Source of the DNA: Ensifer sp. USDA 6670
GTDB lineage: Bacteria > Pseudomonadota > Alphaproteobacteria > Rhizobiales > Rhizobiaceae
DNA length: 64,000 nt
Reading direction: 5' to 3'
Assembly (NCBI GenBank): GCA_000421085.1
Contig: ATWE01000010.1
Coordinates: 183,747 to 247,746, forward strand
Below are positions 9,447 through 18,801 of this stretch, one piece after another. The notes beneath the pieces were generated by a model that did not search any database, had not been told where the DNA came from, and saw nothing but the letters and a program-made list of their open reading frames with translations. The stretch's first letter is position 1; each line of letters begins with the position of its first letter. A program made the position numbers and the translations under genes.

Positions 9447-9460
9447 CTGCAACGTTGCAG
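9447..9460. promoter_or_regulatory. Candidate LacI-family operator
   Basis: CTGCAACGTTGCAG is a perfect 14-bp palindrome with the central CG typical of LacI/GalR operators. It lies 102 bp upstream of the isomerase start codon, between that gene and xylA. The best candidate regulator is the LacI protein encoded at 12406-13443. Confidence 0.6.
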
Positions 9461-9481
9461 GAGCCAGAAGCTAGCAGATTC

Positions 9482-9518
9482 TTCGCGAGGGGCAATCGGC
9501 TTGTGCCCCCCTCGCGAA
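9482..9518. terminator. Possible xylA terminator hairpin
   Basis: TTCGCGAGGGG (9482-9492) pairs perfectly with 9508-9518 around a 15-base loop, just past the end of xylA. The T-run lies 5' of the stem in the sense of xylA transcription, so this is a weak intrinsic terminator at best. An attenuator or RNA-stability stem is equally possible. Confidence 0.4.
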
Positions 9519-9537
9519 AAAGGATTTCCCCCGCCCG

Positions 9538-10848
9538 TCAAACGTAGCGGTTGACCACGTTTTCCAGAAGCTCCTGCCTGCCGGATTTCGGCTGCGGGTT
9601 GACGTCGGACTTGAGCACCCAGGCCTCGATCTCCTCGAGCGAGAAGCCGCCGTCGAGCATTTTCTTCGCCTCCGGCACGTTCCAGCCGGCATAGCGCGCT
9701 TCGAGCGGTGCGGAGAGCGCCTTGTCCTCGATCATCTTCGCGGCCGCCTTTAGGCCGCGCGCGCAGCAATCCATGCCGCCGATATGGCCGATCAGCAGGT
9801 CTTCGGGGTCGATCGACTGGCGACGCAGCTTCGCGTCGAAGTTCGTGCCGCCGGTCTTGAAGCCGCCGCCCGCAAGCACGTGGTAATAGGCGAGGGCCAT
9901 TTCCGGCACGTTGTTCGGAAACTGGTCGGTGTCCCAGCCGGACTGGTAGTCGTTGCGGTTCATATCGATCGAGCCGAAGATGCCGAGCGCATTGGCAAGC
10001 GCCAGCTCGTGCTCGAAGGAGTGTCCGGCAAGAATTGCGTGGCCCTGCTCGATGTTGACCTTCACCTCGTTTTCGAGGCCGTATCTCTTGAGAAAGCCAT
10101 AGACGGTCGCGACGTCGTAGTCGTACTGATGCTTGGTCGGCTCCTGCGGCTTCGGCTCGATCAGGATCGTGCCCTTGAAGCCGATCTTGTGCTTGTATTC
10201 GACGACCAGATTGAGGAAGCGGCCGAGCTGATCGAGCTCGCGCTTCAGGTCGGTGTTGAGCAGGGTCTCATAGCCCTCGCGTCCGCCCCAGAGCACGTAG
10301 TTCTCGCCGCCGAGCCGCTGCGTTGCGTCGATGCAGGTCTTCACCGTAGCGGCGGCAAAGGCGAAGACGTCCGGGTCCGGGTTCGTCGCAGCCCCCGCCA
10401 TGAAACGGCGGTTGGAAAAGAGGTTCGCCGTGCCCCAAAGCAGCTTGACGCCGGTTTCTTCCTGCTTCCCAGCGAAATAGTCGACGATCTCGTCGAGATT
10501 GCTCGTGTTCTCGGCGAAGTTCCGCCCCTCCGGGCGCACGTCCGCGTCGTGGAAGCAGTAGTAGGGTACGCCGAGAAGCTGGAAGAATTCGAAGGCGACA
10601 TCCGCCTTCAGCTTGGCGGCCTCCATCGAATCCTTGAACCAGGGGCGTTCGAAGGTCTGCCCGCCGAAGGGATCGCCGCCCGGCCAGACGAAGGTGTGCC
10701 AGTAGGCGACGGCGAAGCGCAGATGGTCCTCCATCCGCTTGCCTAGGACGACGTCGTCCGGATTGTAATGGCGGAAGGCGAGCGGATTGGTGCTGTCCGG
10801 TCCCTCATATTTGATCTTGGCGATATCGCCGAAAAATCCCGTGCTCAC
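9538..10848 (-). CDS. xylA: Xylose isomerase
   Basis: 436 residues, normal for the larger class of xylose isomerases. Signatures include [12 protein letters not shown] (usually YCFHDxD, catalytic His), [15 protein letters not shown] and SIDMNRND for the two metal sites. It converts D-xylose to D-xylulose in the cytoplasm. The start is GTG at 10848, preceded by GAGGAGA at good spacing. It follows xylB by 94 bp on the same strand, so the gene order in transcription is lacI-xylB-xylA. Confidence 0.96.
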   Translation of the reverse strand: MSTGFFGDIAKIKYEGPDSTNPLAFRHYNPDDVVLGKRMEDHLRFAVAYWHTFVWPGGDPFGGQTFERPWFKDSMEAAKLKADVAFEFFQLLGVPYYCFHDADVRPEGRNFAENTSNLDEIVDYFAGKQEETGVKLLWGTANLFSNRRFMAGAATNPDPDVFAFAAATVKTCIDATQRLGGENYVLWGGREGYETLLNTDLKRELDQLGRFLNLVVEYKHKIGFKGTILIEPKPQEPTKHQYDYDVATVYGFLKRYGLENEVKVNIEQGHAILAGHSFEHELALANALGIFGSIDMNRNDYQSGWDTDQFPNNVPEMALAYYHVLAGGGFKTGGTNFDAKLRRQSIDPEDLLIGHIGGMDCCARGLKAAAKMIEDKALSAPLEARYAGWNVPEAKKMLDGGFSLEEIEAWVLKSDVNPQPKSGRQELLENVVNRYV

Positions 10849-10942
10849 GACAGTCTCCTCTCATGGATTGTGAATTGGCGGCACCGTCCGCGACGGAGCC
10901 GGTTATCGGGTGGAAGGCGGTTGGTGGATGCGCCGAAACCGC

Positions 10943-12397
10943 TCACAGCGCCGCTTCCTTTATCGCCGGATAAAGCCGGCGATAGCGCTGGTAAGCATCT
11001 TCATAGGTGGGCACGAGCGATGCCTCCGGCGCGATCGTTTCCGCCGTCTCGGGTGCGGTGCAGACTGCAGCCGGATCGGCTCCGGCGGCGGCGATCAGGC
11101 CGAGCCGAGCCGCGCCGAAGGCAGCGCCGAAATCGCCGTCCGCGGGCAGGTCGACCGGCAGGTTCAGCGCGGTCGCGATCGAGCTCAGCCAGTAACGCGA
11201 GCGCGAACCGCCGCCGATCGCCGTCACCCGCGTGAGCTTCGTGCCGGCCGCGCGCAGTGCCTCGAGACTGTCGCGGATCGCGAAGGAAACGCCTTCGAGC
11301 ACCGCCTGCGTCAGCACTGCGCGGGAGCTCTCGTGCCCGAGGCCGGCAAAGACGCCGCGGATCGCCGCGTCGTTGTGCGGCGTGCGCTCGCCGGAGAGAT
11401 AGGGAAGAAACGTCACGGAGCCCGGCGCCTTGAGGCTCTCGCCGAGTTCATTGGTGAGTTCCGCAGCGCTCCGGCCGGTGATGCCGGAATGCCAGTTCAG
11501 CGCGTCCGTCGCCGAGAGGATCACGCCCATCTGGTGCCAGGTGTTGGGCAATGCGTGGCAGAAGGCGTGGACCGCGCTCTCCGGATTGGGGAGATAGCTT
11601 GCATTGGCCGCGAAAAGCACGCCGGAAGTGCCGAGCGAGACGAAGGCCTGCCCCTCCCCGACCGTTCCCATGCCGCAGGCCGAGGCTGCGTTGTCGCCCG
11701 CACCGCCGGCAACCACCACGCCAGGTCCCATCCCCCAACGCGCCGCGAGCTCAGGCCGCAGCGAGCCGGCTACATCGGTGCCTTCGACGAGTTCCGGCAT
11801 CTGCCTCTCTTGGAGGTGCGTAGCGGCAAGCAGGCTCTCCGACCACTTGCGCTTGCCCGTATCGAGCCATGACGTGCCGGCCGAATCGGACATTTCCGAC
11901 ATATGCTCGCCGGTCAGCCAGAGGCGCAGGTAATCCTTGGGGAGCAGCACCCAGCGAACCTTGGCGAAGATCTCCGGCTCGTTTTCACGCACCCAGGCGA
12001 GCTTCGGTGCGGTGAAGCCCGGAAAGACGATGTTGCCGGTCAGCGCCCGAAACTGCGGGTCGCCGTCAAGCGCCGCCGCCTCGCGGAAGCTGCGGGTGTC
12101 GTTCCACAATATGCATGGCCGCAGCACCGCATCGCCTTCGTCGAGCAATGTCGCACCGTGCATCTGGCCGGAAAGGCCGATGCCGCGGACGGCTGCAAGC
12201 GCTTGCGCATGCGTTTCCCTCAACCGGGCGATCGCCTCCTCGGCGGCGCGGATCCAGTCAGCCGGATCCTGTTCCGACCAGCCGGGATGCGGCCGGTCGA
12301 CGTCGAGCGCGCCGCTGGCGGAGCCGATGATCCGCTGCTCGCCGTCCATCAGCATGGCCTTGACGCCGGACGTGCCGAGATCCAGTCCGAGATACAT
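10943..12397 (-). CDS. xylB: Xylulokinase
   Basis: 484 residues of the FGGY carbohydrate kinase family. The N-terminal phosphate-binding segment is YLGLDLGTSGVKAML. The GLSGQMHGATLLDEG motif holds the substrate-binding residues and is specific to xylulokinases. VVAGGAGDNAASACGMG and AIGGGSRSRYW are the C-terminal ATP-binding motifs. It phosphorylates xylulose, feeding the pentose phosphate pathway. It starts 8 bp after the stop of the LacI gene, so the two are very likely co-transcribed. Confidence 0.95.
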   Translation of the reverse strand: MYLGLDLGTSGVKAMLMDGEQRIIGSASGALDVDRPHPGWSEQDPADWIRAAEEAIARLRETHAQALAAVRGIGLSGQMHGATLLDEGDAVLRPCILWNDTRSFREAAALDGDPQFRALTGNIVFPGFTAPKLAWVRENEPEIFAKVRWVLLPKDYLRLWLTGEHMSEMSDSAGTSWLDTGKRKWSESLLAATHLQERQMPELVEGTDVAGSLRPELAARWGMGPGVVVAGGAGDNAASACGMGTVGEGQAFVSLGTSGVLFAANASYLPNPESAVHAFCHALPNTWHQMGVILSATDALNWHSGITGRSAAELTNELGESLKAPGSVTFLPYLSGERTPHNDAAIRGVFAGLGHESSRAVLTQAVLEGVSFAIRDSLEALRAAGTKLTRVTAIGGGSRSRYWLSSIATALNLPVDLPADGDFGAAFGAARLGLIAAAGADPAAVCTAPETAETIAPEASLVPTYEDAYQRYRRLYPAIKEAAL

Positions 12398-12405
12398 GAT
12401 GCCTC

Positions 12406-13443
12406 CTATTCCTGCTCGAGCGGCAGGTTGTCCTTCAGGAAAATATCGATGCGGATGCGCTCCTGCGCCGCGATGACCGGCAGCCCGTCCGCTTTTGCTT
12501 TCAGCACCCGGATGGCGCTCCTGACCTCGTGGCCCGCATTCTGGTTGAGCAGCGCATCGATCGTGCCGGAAAGAAGGCCGGCGCGGCTGTGCGGCGTCAG
12601 CTCATGCGCGATCGTGCAAACGGCCCTTCCTTTGCCCGCCTTTTCGAGAGCGGCGACCAGGCCGCGATTGCCGGCACCGAGGCTGTAGATGCCGGCCAGG
12701 TCGGGATGCTGCCCGAGAAGCGCGTCGACGAGCGTCTCGACCAGCGACGGATCGTCCTGCCCCTCGATCACCGGCAGGATCCGGCGCGAGGCGAAATCCC
12801 CGCTCATGACAGCCTGGAAGCCCTCCAGCCGATCACGATGATCGCGTACCAGCATGGAACCGGCAAGCACCGCGACCGGCCCTTCGCCACCGCCGAGAAA
12901 CCGGCCCATCAGGCTGCCGGCGGTGCGGCCCGCGGCGACATTGTCGACGCCGGCGAAATGGTCGCGACCGGACCCGGGCAGATCGGAAACCAGCGTCACG
13001 ACGGCAATGCCGTCGTCGCGGAGCCGCTTTACCGCCTCCGTCACGTCAGGCGCGTCGACGGCAACCACCGCGACACCCGCCGGCCGGCGCTCACGCGCAT
13101 CGAGCAGTGCGGCGGCGAGCGCCGGTGCGTCGAAGGCCGGAACGGAAAGGATGGTGATATCCAGCCGCTCGGTCGCGGAACGCGACATCGCCGACCGCAC
13201 CTCCGCCTCGAGACCGCGCATGAAGGAGTTTTCGCCGGCGGGCAGGATGAAGACCAGGGGATAGCTGCGGCTCTTGGCAAGATTGGCAGCGGCGACATCG
13301 CGAACATAACCGAGCGTAGCGATCGCCTGTTCCACCCGCTCGCGGGTGACGCTTCTCACGCCCGGGCGATTGTTCAACACCCGGTCGACGGTGGCGAGAC
13401 TGACGCCCGCCTCGGCGGCGATATCGTGAACTGTCGGTCGCAT
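12406..13443 (-). CDS. LacI family transcriptional regulator
   Basis: 345 residues. The N-terminal helix-turn-helix and hinge read TVHDIAAEAGVSLATVDRVLNNRPGV, a textbook LacI headpiece. The rest is a periplasmic-binding-protein-like sugar-sensing domain. The gene begins the lacI-xylB-xylA transcription unit and probably regulates it together with the downstream sugar genes. A near-palindrome at 13477-13490 could be an autoregulatory site. The inducer is not known; xylose or a xyloside is a reasonable guess from context. Confidence 0.92.
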   Translation of the reverse strand: MRPTVHDIAAEAGVSLATVDRVLNNRPGVRSVTRERVEQAIATLGYVRDVAAANLAKSRSYPLVFILPAGENSFMRGLEAEVRSAMSRSATERLDITILSVPAFDAPALAAALLDARERRPAGVAVVAVDAPDVTEAVKRLRDDGIAVVTLVSDLPGSGRDHFAGVDNVAAGRTAGSLMGRFLGGGEGPVAVLAGSMLVRDHRDRLEGFQAVMSGDFASRRILPVIEGQDDPSLVETLVDALLGQHPDLAGIYSLGAGNRGLVAALEKAGKGRAVCTIAHELTPHSRAGLLSGTIDALLNQNAGHEVRSAIRVLKAKADGLPVIAAQERIRIDIFLKDNLPLEQE

Positions 13444-13476
13444 CTCTTCCTCCCGGAAAACCCATTAGAGGAATTT

Positions 13477-13490
13477 TTGACGTACGTAAA
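13477..13490. promoter_or_regulatory. Possible operator upstream of the LacI gene
   Basis: TTGACGTACGTAAA is palindromic at 6 of 7 paired positions and centred 40 bp ahead of the LacI start. It differs from the perfect site at 9447-9460 in its centre (GTAC rather than CG), so it may belong to another regulator. Confidence 0.3.
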
Positions 13491-13536
13491 TCAGAAATCT
13501 CCGGGCGCGATCGAATGGACGTTCCGGAATGTCGGT

Positions 13537-14658
13537 TCAGTCGAAACGCTTGCTGAAGGCCTGCGTGAAGACGACGTGGCCATGCTCGCCCGCGGCCTCG
13601 CCGAAGGCTACATCCATGAAGCTGCCGGTCACGCGCACAACCGCGAAACCGCCGAGGAAGGCCGCCTTGGGCTTGAAGACGTCGATCTCGCCGACCCTGT
13701 AGGCCATGACGCGGTCATGCTCGTGCCCATGGAAGAGGCCGACGACGTTGTAGCCCTGCAGGTGATCGAGCAGCGCCCGGCGCTCGTCGGCGCTCCACCA
13801 ATGCGGCTCGCCCTCCCCCTTGTCGTCGAAGGTCTTCGCCGCCGGATCCCAGGCCTCGGTCGAAAATGCGTCCCAGCCATAATGCTGGAAGAGGACGACC
13901 GGCCGGCCATCGGCGGCATGGGAGGAGAGATCGCTCTTGAGCCACGGCAATCCGCTCACCGCGCCCTTGTTCTCGTCGCCTCCGAAACGCTGCAAGTGTA
14001 CGAGATGAAGACCGCCCCAGTCCCAGGAATAGCTGTCCGATAGCGGATCGTAATTCGCGACCGGCACCGGCGGCTTGTAGAAAACGGTCTGGCGATGGGT
14101 AAGCTCGACATAGTCTCGCAGTTCCCGGCGATACCAGTCGGCATTCGGCGGCGGCCCGTCCTGGTCGAGATCATGGTTTCCGAGGCCGACGTAAACGGGA
14201 ATGTGGATATGGTGCGGGCCCGGCGCCTGCTCGTATCGGCTCTGGAACTGCTGTAATTGCCGCCCCTCGCGGGGCTGGCGAACCTGGCCGCCGCCATCAT
14301 CGGTGATGTCGCCCCCGAGCACCAGACCGAGCGGACGCGAAATCCTCGTGCCCGCGCTGGCAAGGCCGCTCGGCTTCCCTCCAATGGCATGCGGCCAGTG
14401 CTGTGCCGCAATTGCGTTCACCGCGGCGACATGGCGCAAGAGGCTGGCGTCGGTCTTGCCCTCCGCTTCGCAGTTCGGCGCCAAGCCGTCCGTCGAAACG
14501 AGGCAGGCATGGATATCCGCGGCAAAGAGGAAGGTCACGTCGACCGGAGGGCCGGCTGCCTTCGAAAGTCTGCCGCCCGCGGTCATCGAGAGGCCCAACC
14601 CGACCGCACCGGCGAGGAACATCCGCCGCGAAGGCCGTAAGCAGGAATGATCGTTCAT
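13537..14658 (-). CDS. Tat-exported calcineurin-like metallophosphoesterase
   Basis: 373 residues. SRRMFLAG near residue 10, followed by a hydrophobic stretch, is a twin-arginine signal, so the enzyme is probably folded in the cytoplasm and exported. Metal-binding phosphoesterase blocks follow in order: ADIHAC, GGDIT, GLGNHDLD, and a late FHGHEHD. The family cleaves phosphomono- or diesters using two metal ions; the substrate here is unknown. The gene lies between emrB and the lacI-xyl unit on the same strand, with no sign of coupling to either. Confidence 0.88.
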   Translation of the reverse strand: MNDHSCLRPSRRMFLAGAVGLGLSMTAGGRLSKAAGPPVDVTFLFAADIHACLVSTDGLAPNCEAEGKTDASLLRHVAAVNAIAAQHWPHAIGGKPSGLASAGTRISRPLGLVLGGDITDDGGGQVRQPREGRQLQQFQSRYEQAPGPHHIHIPVYVGLGNHDLDQDGPPPNADWYRRELRDYVELTHRQTVFYKPPVPVANYDPLSDSYSWDWGGLHLVHLQRFGGDENKGAVSGLPWLKSDLSSHAADGRPVVLFQHYGWDAFSTEAWDPAAKTFDDKGEGEPHWWSADERRALLDHLQGYNVVGLFHGHEHDRVMAYRVGEIDVFKPKAAFLGGFAVVRVTGSFMDVAFGEAAGEHGHVVFTQAFSKRFD

Positions 14659-14786
14659 GCGGCGCCCGCGCGTTGCTCCCGCGCGCCTTCCGACAGCTTC
14701 GACGAGACGGGATATTGCAGCGATCTCGAAAGCGCGTAAAGCGCTGCAGCGGAATGGGGCAGCCGCCCCGCGGCATCAACCCCTTG

Positions 14787-14899
14787 GGATCACGATGATT
14801 CCAGGTCGGGCCGACCTGGAAACCTGAACGTGATCGATTCCAAGAAGTGAGAGCGGGATGCGGTCGGGAAAACCGCGCACAGTTTTCCTCATCCCGCGC
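14787..14899. repeat. RIME-like intergenic mosaic element, copy 2
   Basis: About 113 bp, similar along its whole length to 6763-6871, with the same GATCACG/CGTGATC and GCGGGAT/ATCCCGC palindromes. Its right end meets the emrB stop codon, so insertion or birth of the element reached the last base of that gene. The rest of the 14659-14898 gap shows no gene. Confidence 0.65.
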
Positions 14900-16497
14900 T
14901 AGTGCCCGCCGCCTCCGGGGCCGGCGCCTTGCGGCTTGGCGATCATCAGGACGCCAGCGATCATCGACAGGAACAGGACGGTCAGCAGTACGAACACGTC
15001 GATGAAGGACATGATCACCGCCTGCTGCTGCACCATCGCCGCCAGCTGCTTGACTGCAGCCGTGGTTCCGTCGAGGCCGTGCGCAGTGAAGGTCGTGGCA
15101 ATGTTGCGCATCCGCTCGACGGCCTCCGGGTTGCCCCATTCCACGTGCTCGGCGAGCCGGGCGTAGTGGAAATCCTGGCGCTGCGTGAGGATCGTGTTGA
15201 TGACCGCCAGCCCGACTGCGCCACCGAGGTTACGCGTCAGGTTGTAGAGTCCCGACGCATTGCGGATGCGCGCCGGCGGCAAAGTGCCGAGCGCGATATT
15301 GTTGATCGGCACCATGCATAGCATCAGCGAGCAGCCGCGCAGGATCTGCGGAAGGAGCAGCTCCCAGAAATCCCAGTCGGCGGTCATCTGGCTCATCAGC
15401 CAGGTGCCTGCGGCAAAGCCGGCAAAGCCGATGGTCATCATCGCCCGCGGGTCCATTCGCCCGGCGAGGAAACCCGCAACCGGCGCCGTCAGGAACATGG
15501 CGAGACCCGAGACGAACATGGTTTCGCCGATCATCAGGGAGTCGTAGCCGCGGATACGCCCGAGATAGAGCGGATAGAGATAGGTCAGCCCGTAAAGGCC
15601 GATCCCCATGACGAAGGAGAAGAGCGAGCCGAAGGTGAAGTTGCGGTTGGCGAAGGCCTTGAGATCGACGACCGGGAAATCGACCTTGAACGCCCGATAG
15701 AAGAAGACGACGGCGGCGACCGTGGTGGCGACGGCACCCATGACGATGTGCTCGTCGTTGAACCAGTCATTGGCATTGCCTTCCTCCAGGACGTATTCGA
15801 GCGAGCCGAGAAAGACCGCCATGGAGAGAAGTCCCCACCAGTCGAACTTCTTGATCAGTCCGAGTTCCGGCTTGTCGAAATCGATGAAGATCCAGGTGAC
15901 CGTCGCGACGATGATGCCGGGAATGACGTTGATGAGGAACAGCCAGTGCCAGGAAAAGGCATGGCTCAGATAGCCGCCGACCGTCGGGCCGATGGTCGGC
16001 GCAAGCGTCGCGATGAGCCCGATGATCGGCGAGACGACGTTGCGCTTCGACGGCGGGAATATGGTGAAGGCTGCGGCAAAGACCGACGGGATCATGCCGC
16101 CGCCGATAAATCCCTGGATCGCCCGGTAGACGATCATCTGTTCGATATTGGTGGCCGTGGCGGCAAGAGCGCTGGCGGCCGTAAATCCGGCCGCCGCCAC
16201 GGAGAAGAGCACCCGCGTCGAGACGATGCGGGCAAGCGTGCCCGAGAGCGGGATCATGATGACTTCCGCGATCAGATAGGCGGTCTGCACCCAGCCGATC
16301 TCGTCAGACCCGGCCGACAGGCCCGCCTGGATCTCGGCGAGCGAGGCAGAGACGATCTGGATGTCGAGGATCGCCATGAACATGCCGACGACCATCGCGA
16401 AAAAGGCGATGAGCCGCCGCGGATCCATGTGCTCCTCGGCCTTGGGTAGGCTCGGCGCAGCGGCGCCCGCTGTTGCTGTTGCGGCCATTTCCGCCAC
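14899..16497 (-). CDS. emrB: DHA2 family MFS multidrug efflux permease
   Basis: 532 residues with about 14 hydrophobic segments, the hallmark of DHA2 drug/proton antiporters. FMAILDIQIVSASLAEIQ in the first membrane span corresponds to the family motif LD.TIVN..LP. GGGMIPSVFAA and PTIGPTVGGYLSH match motif regions B and C. With EmrA and an outer-membrane channel it would pump hydrophobic toxic compounds across the whole envelope. It lies 19 bp after emrA, with AGGAG before its ATG. No TolC-like gene is in the window. Confidence 0.93.
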   Translation of the reverse strand: MAEMAATATAGAAAPSLPKAEEHMDPRRLIAFFAMVVGMFMAILDIQIVSASLAEIQAGLSAGSDEIGWVQTAYLIAEVIMIPLSGTLARIVSTRVLFSVAAAGFTAASALAATATNIEQMIVYRAIQGFIGGGMIPSVFAAAFTIFPPSKRNVVSPIIGLIATLAPTIGPTVGGYLSHAFSWHWLFLINVIPGIIVATVTWIFIDFDKPELGLIKKFDWWGLLSMAVFLGSLEYVLEEGNANDWFNDEHIVMGAVATTVAAVVFFYRAFKVDFPVVDLKAFANRNFTFGSLFSFVMGIGLYGLTYLYPLYLGRIRGYDSLMIGETMFVSGLAMFLTAPVAGFLAGRMDPRAMMTIGFAGFAAGTWLMSQMTADWDFWELLLPQILRGCSLMLCMVPINNIALGTLPPARIRNASGLYNLTRNLGGAVGLAVINTILTQRQDFHYARLAEHVEWGNPEAVERMRNIATTFTAHGLDGTTAAVKQLAAMVQQQAVIMSFIDVFVLLTVLFLSMIAGVLMIAKPQGAGPGGGGH

Positions 16498-16516
16498 TCC
16501 TCAGGCCTGCAGCCCT

Positions 16517-17728
16517 TTATTTCGCCGCAGCGACCTTCGACTGTTCCGGCGCGGTGCGGGTATCGACGTCGACGACGACGCTCAGCCCCGCGCGCAGGTG
16601 CCCTTCCGCCAGCACGTCGGCCGGCAGCGTGATGCGCACCGGAACGCGCTGGATGACCTTGGTGAAGTTGCCCGTCGCGTTCTCCGCCGGCAGCAGCGAG
16701 AAGACCGAGCCGGAGGCCGGCGAGATCGATGCGACGGTGCCTTCGATCGGGTGATCCTCATAGGCGTCGACATGGATCTGCACCTTGGAGCCGGGCACCA
16801 GATGCGCGATCTGCGTCTCCTTGAAATTGGCGTCGATATAGAGCTGATCGGTCGGCACGAGCGCGGCGAGCCGCTGGCCGGCCGAGACGAGATCGCCGAC
16901 CTGGACCGCGACATTGCCGATCACTCCGTCATACGGCGCCTTCAGGATGGTGAAGCCCAGATCCCGGTCTGCCTTGTCGCGGGTAAGCTCCAGCGAGCGG
17001 ATCGTACTTTCCGCTTCCATCCGCTGGGCCTCGAGCACGGTGATATTGGCCTTGGCCGCGGCGATATTGGCTTCGGCACCGGCGAGATTTGCGCGCGCCT
17101 GATCGAGCGCGACCTGGGCGCTGTCGCGCGAAGCATCCGTCCCGAACGACTTCGACTGGAGCTCGCTGGCGCGCTTCTGAGCCAGTTCGGCGCCGCGGAC
17201 GGTCGCCTCAAGCGCCTTCTTCTGAGCCTCGGACTGAGCGAGGCTCGCCTTTGCCCCGGAGATCTGCGCGTCGAAACGGCTGAGGGCCAGCTTCTGCGTG
17301 GCGATCTGCGCCTCGGCCTGCTCGGCCGCGATGCGGTAATCTCCGTCGTCGAGCGTCACGAGCGGATCGCCAGCCTTCACGTGCTGGTTGGCGACCACGT
17401 CGACCTTGGCGACATAACCGGACACCTTGGGCGAAATCGTCGCTATGTCCCCTTCTATGTAAGCGTCGTCGGTCGAGACGAAAAAGCGCCCGTTGGTCCA
17501 CCAATCATAGCCGTACCAGCCGGCGGCACCGAGAAGGACGAGACCCAGTACCGGAAGGATTTTGCGGCGCTTTTTCGGAGAGGCAGCGAGCTCCGTGCCC
17601 GCTTCGTCTGCGGCTGCGGTCTCCGCGGTCCCGGGGCTTTTGGCCTCGGCCGTCTGAGTATCCATTACTTCGAAATCATCGCTGACGGGACGGACACGGG
17701 CAGCGCTGGAAGAGCTGGAAGCGGACAT
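16517..17728 (-). CDS. emrA: HlyD/EmrA family membrane fusion protein
   Basis: 403 residues. A single membrane anchor (ILPVLGLVLLGAAGWYGYDW) lies near residue 60 after a polar N-terminal tail. The lipoyl-like halves flank a long Ala/Glu/Gln-rich coiled coil at about residues 130-230. The conserved APYDGVIGNVAVQVGDLVSAG follows the coiled coil. It bridges EmrB to an outer-membrane channel. It is the first gene of emrAB and faces a TetR gene across two operators that fit repression by that protein. Confidence 0.93.
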   Translation of the reverse strand: MSASSSSSAARVRPVSDDFEVMDTQTAEAKSPGTAETAAADEAGTELAASPKKRRKILPVLGLVLLGAAGWYGYDWWTNGRFFVSTDDAYIEGDIATISPKVSGYVAKVDVVANQHVKAGDPLVTLDDGDYRIAAEQAEAQIATQKLALSRFDAQISGAKASLAQSEAQKKALEATVRGAELAQKRASELQSKSFGTDASRDSAQVALDQARANLAGAEANIAAAKANITVLEAQRMEAESTIRSLELTRDKADRDLGFTILKAPYDGVIGNVAVQVGDLVSAGQRLAALVPTDQLYIDANFKETQIAHLVPGSKVQIHVDAYEDHPIEGTVASISPASGSVFSLLPAENATGNFTKVIQRVPVRITLPADVLAEGHLRAGLSVVVDVDTRTAPEQSKVAAAK

Positions 17729-17757
17729 GGACCACCAATCGAATTGAAGATTGAACT

Positions 17758-17836
17758 GAACCGTTCGGTTCGATGGAGCTTGACATAGGGCCTTTCGCGC
17801 CGCATATCAAGAGAAAATCGAACCACGCGGTTCGAT
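17758..17836. promoter_or_regulatory. Two TetR-type operators between emrA and its regulator
   Basis: Two sites share the pattern GAACC-N4-GGTTC: 17758-17771, and 17817-17836, where the match extends to ATCGAACC-N4-GGTTCGAT. Their centres are about 62 bp apart in the divergent promoter region. The shared design points to one dimeric regulator controlling both directions, most simply the adjacent TetR protein. Confidence 0.75.
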
Positions 17837-17971
17837 TTCGATGAAGTTGACGAAAAGTTTTGTCCGCACCCGCAGTTTTTCTCGGAATTGTCTGCGATAG
17901 TGATTTGGGACAGAACGCGTCCGCGATCACCGCGACGCACGCGATCAGAGGAGTGGATACGTCCGGCAGCC

Positions 17972-18682
17972 ATGGTATCAGCGAAGAGCGCAGAGCAGGA
18001 AAAGACCCTGCAGGACCGGCAGGAGCGTCCCTATCAGGAAAACCCTTCAGGCGGAGGGCGGCACGCGGCCGGCGAGGACCCGGTCAAACGGGAGCGGATT
18101 CTCGACGGCGCCAAACGCGTTTTCATGCGGAGCAGTTTCGACGCGGCCAGCATGAACGACATCACGCGTGAGGCCGGCGTTTCCAAGGGCACGCTCTACG
18201 TCTATTTCGAGAACAAGGAAGACCTGTTCACCGCGCTCATCGCGCGCGAGCGGAACATTATCGTCAACAGTGTCAAGCAATCGCTGAACGGCAATGAACC
18301 GATCGAGGAGGCGCTCCACGCTTTCGGCGTGAAGCTGGTGACGAGCATAACGTCGGATTACACGATCCGTGCGATGCGCACGGTACTTGGCGTAATCGAC
18401 CGGATGCCCCGGCTGGCGCAGCGCTTCTTCACTGCGACGCCGGAGAATGGATACACCGTGCTCAAGGCCTATCTTGACCAGCAGGTGTCGGCAGGCACGC
18501 TCTCGATCGAAGACACCGAAATAGCCGCAAAGCAGTTCATCGATCTCGCCATGGCCGGAATGTTCAAGGGCCGTCTTTTCGGCATGTGCGATGCCGTCTC
18601 GGCCGAAAGCATCGAAAAGAACGTCAGATCCGCCATCCGCGTTTTCCTGGCCGCCTACGGAAAAAGGTCGGGCAAGGAGTAA
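17972..18682 (+). CDS. emrR: TetR family regulator of emrAB
   Basis: 236 residues from the ATG at 17972; the open frame extends further upstream, and the exact start is uncertain because no well-spaced ribosome site is visible. The helix-turn-helix region reads ASMNDITREAGVSKGTLYVYFENKEDLF. The rest is a helical ligand-binding domain. Divergent placement from emrA and the paired GAACC-N4-GGTTC operators support its role as repressor of the pump, relieved by drugs or plant compounds. The symbol follows the equivalent gene described in Sinorhizobium meliloti. Confidence 0.85.
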   Translation: MVSAKSAEQEKTLQDRQERPYQENPSGGGRHAAGEDPVKRERILDGAKRVFMRSSFDAASMNDITREAGVSKGTLYVYFENKEDLFTALIARERNIIVNSVKQSLNGNEPIEEALHAFGVKLVTSITSDYTIRAMRTVLGVIDRMPRLAQRFFTATPENGYTVLKAYLDQQVSAGTLSIEDTEIAAKQFIDLAMAGMFKGRLFGMCDAVSAESIEKNVRSAIRVFLAAYGKRSGKE

Positions 18683-18801
18683 ACGCGACGGTGCCTTGTC
18701 GCCGAGACATGCCGTCCCATCTTCTTGCAATCCAGCAATTGCGATCAAACGCGCTCGCCTGAAAGACCGTAAGACCTTGCGTGTCCACAAAGGGAGTGAC
18801 G

